Shown in pieces: positions 5,564 to 7,109 of a DNA stretch of 7,109 nt (the stretch's first letter is position 1; every line of letters begins with the position of its first letter). The position numbers and the translations under genes are program-made. Source of the stretch: Actinomycetota bacterium (GTDB lineage: Bacteria; Actinomycetota; Actinomycetes; Mycobacteriales; Micromonosporaceae); the NCBI GenBank assembly GCA_005885115.1, contig VAXX01000176.1, forward strand, positions 1 to 7,109. Direction: 5' to 3'. The notes under the pieces were generated by a model, which was given only the letters and a program-made list of their open reading frames with translations, ran no database searches and had not been told where the DNA came from.

Positions 5564-7109
5564 ATGGGTCTAGCCGCCTGGATCAAGGGCTGGCCGGTGT
5601 ACCGGCAGCTGACCGGCGCCGATCCGCTGGGTCGGGGAGCCGCCGTGCGTTCGTCCCGAACCGACGGGCTGGCAGCCCGGATCGAGAACGCCGACACCGT
5701 GGCCCGTTCGGTGTGCCCGTACTGCGCGGTGGGTTGCGGGCAGCGGGTGTACGTCAAGGACGGGCAGGTCATCCAGATCGAGGGTGACCCGGACTCGCCG
5801 ATCTCCCGGGGCCGGCTGTGCCCGAAGGGCTCGGCGAGCAAGAGCCTGGTCACCAGCCCGCTACGGGTGACCAGGGTGCGGTACCGCCGGCCGTACGGCA
5901 CGGACTGGGAGGACCTGGACCTCGATACGGCGATGGACATGATCGCCGATCGGGTGATCGCCGCCCGGGCGGCCCGATGGCAGGAGACCGACGAGGCGGG
6001 CCGGCCACTGCGCCGTACCCTCAACATCGCAAGCCTCGGCGGCGCGACGCTGGACAACGAGGAGAACTACCTCATCAAGAAGCTGTTCACCGCGCTCGGG
6101 GCGATCCAGATCGAGAACCAGGCGCGCATTTGACACTCCTCCACCGTCCCCGGTCTGGGGACCAGCTTCGGCCGTGGCGGCGCCACCGGGTTCCAGCAGG
6201 ACCTGGCCAACGCTGACTGCGTCATCATCCAGGGATCGAACATGGCCGAGTGCCACCCGGTCGGGTTCCAGTGGGTGATGGAGGCCAAGCGGCGCGGCGC
6301 GAAGATCATCCACGTCGACCCCCGGTTCACCCGGACCAGTGCGCTGGCGCACACGTATGTGCCGATCCGGGCGGGTACCGACATCGCGTTCCTCGGCGGC
6401 GTCGTCAACTACATCCTGAGCAACGAGCTGGACTTCCGGGAGTACGTGCTGGCGTACACCAACGCGGCGACCATCGTCAGCGAGGAGTTCCAGGACACCG
6501 AGGACCTCGACGGGCTGTTCTCCGGCTTCGACCCGGACAAGCGGGTGTACGACCAGAGCAGCTGGGCGTACGCGGGCCAGGACCAGGCGCCCGGGCACGA
6601 CGACAGCCACGTCCAGCGGGAGACGGCCGGCGCGCTGCGGCACGAGTCGCACGGAGCGCCGGTACCCCGGCACGTCGAGCGGGACGAGACCCTCAAGCAC
6701 CCGCACTGCGTGTACCAGATCCTCAAGCGGCACTACGCCCGCTACACCCCGGAGGTGGTGGAGCAGGTCTGCGGCGTACCCCGGGAGCTGTTCGACGAGG
6801 TGTGCCGGGCCTGGACCGGGAACTCGGGCCGGGAGCGCACCACCGCGCTGGTGTACTCGGTCGGCTGGACCCAGCACAGCGTGGGCGTGCAGTACATCCG
6901 CACCGGCGCGATCATCCAGCTCCTGCTGGGCAACATGGGCCGCCCCGGCGGCGGCGTCATGGCGCTGCGCGGGCACGCGAGCATCCGGGGTTCGACCGAC
7001 ATCCCGACCCTGTTCAACCTACTGCCCGGGTACCTGCCGATGCCGCACCACCAGATGCACGAGACGTTCCGGCAGTGGGTGGACGGCATCCGGCACCCCG
7101 GGCAGAAGG
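5564..7109 (+). CDS. fdh: Selenocysteine-containing formate dehydrogenase catalytic subunit, 3' end off the window
   Basis: Catalytic subunit of a molybdenum/tungsten bis-pterin formate dehydrogenase, oxidising formate to CO2 (or the reverse). ATG 5564 has GGAGG 6 nt upstream. The visible 515 codons include the in-frame TGA 6131-6133, read as selenocysteine U190, within IENQARI-U-HSSTV; E. coli FdnG has DNQARV-U-HGPTV at the same point. Residues in order: the [4Fe-4S] ligands C51, C54, C58 and C86 (CPYCAVGC, then CPKG with K88), U190 with H191, NMAECHPVGFQW, HVDPRFTRTSA, RAGTDIAFLGG, YTNAATIVSEEFQDTEDLDGLFSGFDP, VGWTQHSVGVQYIRT, LLLGNMGRPGGG and ALRGHASIRG with R469 as the probable active-site arginine. 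It resembles FdnG more than FdhF, but the N-terminus (MGLAAWIKGWPVYRQ) is not a Tat signal, so it is probably cytoplasmic. A hydrophilic His/Gln-rich insert lies at about residues 333-364. Family members run to about 1000 residues, so roughly half is missing. Confidence 0.95.
6131..6168 (+). promoter_or_regulatory. Bacterial SECIS element with recoded UGA (selenocysteine insertion)
   Basis: Directly after the UGA (6131-6133) the mRNA can form the hairpin GUCCCC (6146-6151), loop GGUCU (6152-6156), GGGGAC (6157-6162): six perfect pairs. From the UGA to the loop there are 18 nt, the same as in E. coli fdhF as I recall it. The SelB-contact bases counted from the U of UGA are all present: U17 (6147), G23 (6153) and U24 (6154). 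One difference: in E. coli U17 is bulged, whereas here it could pair with A6161 at the stem base. The element is inside the coding region, as bacterial SECIS elements are. It would bind SelB carrying Sec-tRNA; selA, selB, selC and selD are not in this window. Confidence 0.88.

Noticed and set aside
4802..6133. A 443-codon plus-strand frame ending at the TGA
   Set aside because: The part before 5564 is antisense to the EspG-like and WXG100-like genes and has shadow composition; the formate dehydrogenase starts at ATG 5564 behind GGAGG, and the TGA is recoded.
6131..6133. Premature stop making formate dehydrogenase a pseudogene
   Set aside because: The TGA is at the catalytic Sec position, the frame continues intact for about 325 codons, and a SECIS-like hairpin follows at the correct distance.
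5861..6976. A long minus-strand frame opposite the formate dehydrogenase
   Set aside because: It is antisense to highly conserved enzyme sequence and its translation (Val/Ala/Arg/Asp-rich) resembles no family; typical high-GC shadow.

Overview
The window is GC-rich throughout, by eye about two-thirds or more. Genes are tightly packed, there is a GTG start, and there is an F420-type reductase, an EspG-like protein and a WXG100-like protein. Together these point to a high-GC actinobacterium, most likely Micromonosporaceae or a relative; that family placement is inference. No RNA gene, insertion sequence or CRISPR array is visible.

Left part (1-2309): three single-gene redox or reductase units. 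A DHFR/RibD-C family gene runs leftwards off the edge (1-567, minus) and carries an imperfect 22-bp tandem duplication near its start. Divergent from it is a YajO-like aldo-keto reductase (739-1719, plus). A small deazaflavin (F420)-dependent nitroreductase-family gene follows (1902-2309, plus). Nothing in the sequence links these three into a pathway.

Middle (2364-5413, minus): a compact four-gene operon, read right to left. It encodes a WXG100-like helical protein, an EspG-like type VII secretion chaperone, a serine alpha/beta hydrolase, and a small lipoprotein. The hydrolase has an N-terminal helical region ending in a YxxxD motif, then a hydrophobic segment, then a GHSQGG lipase domain. 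The genes overlap by 1 and 14 nt, and the last gap is 14 nt, so they look translationally coupled. My reading is a type VII secretion (ESX-like) lipase-effector cassette with its own chaperone and helical partner, in which the lipoprotein may be an immunity or accessory protein. No secretion machinery genes (EccB-E, MycP) lie in the window. This is the most novel-looking part.

Right part (5564 to the edge, plus): the molybdenum/tungsten formate dehydrogenase catalytic subunit. Its reading frame is interrupted by an in-frame TGA (6131-6133) exactly where the family has selenocysteine. The TGA is followed by a hairpin whose GGUCU loop lies 18 nt downstream, the same spacing as in the E. coli fdhF SECIS as I recall it. 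It should therefore be annotated as one selenoprotein, not as two ORFs or a pseudogene. It is transcribed divergently from the hydrolase operon across a 150-bp intergenic region and continues beyond the window.
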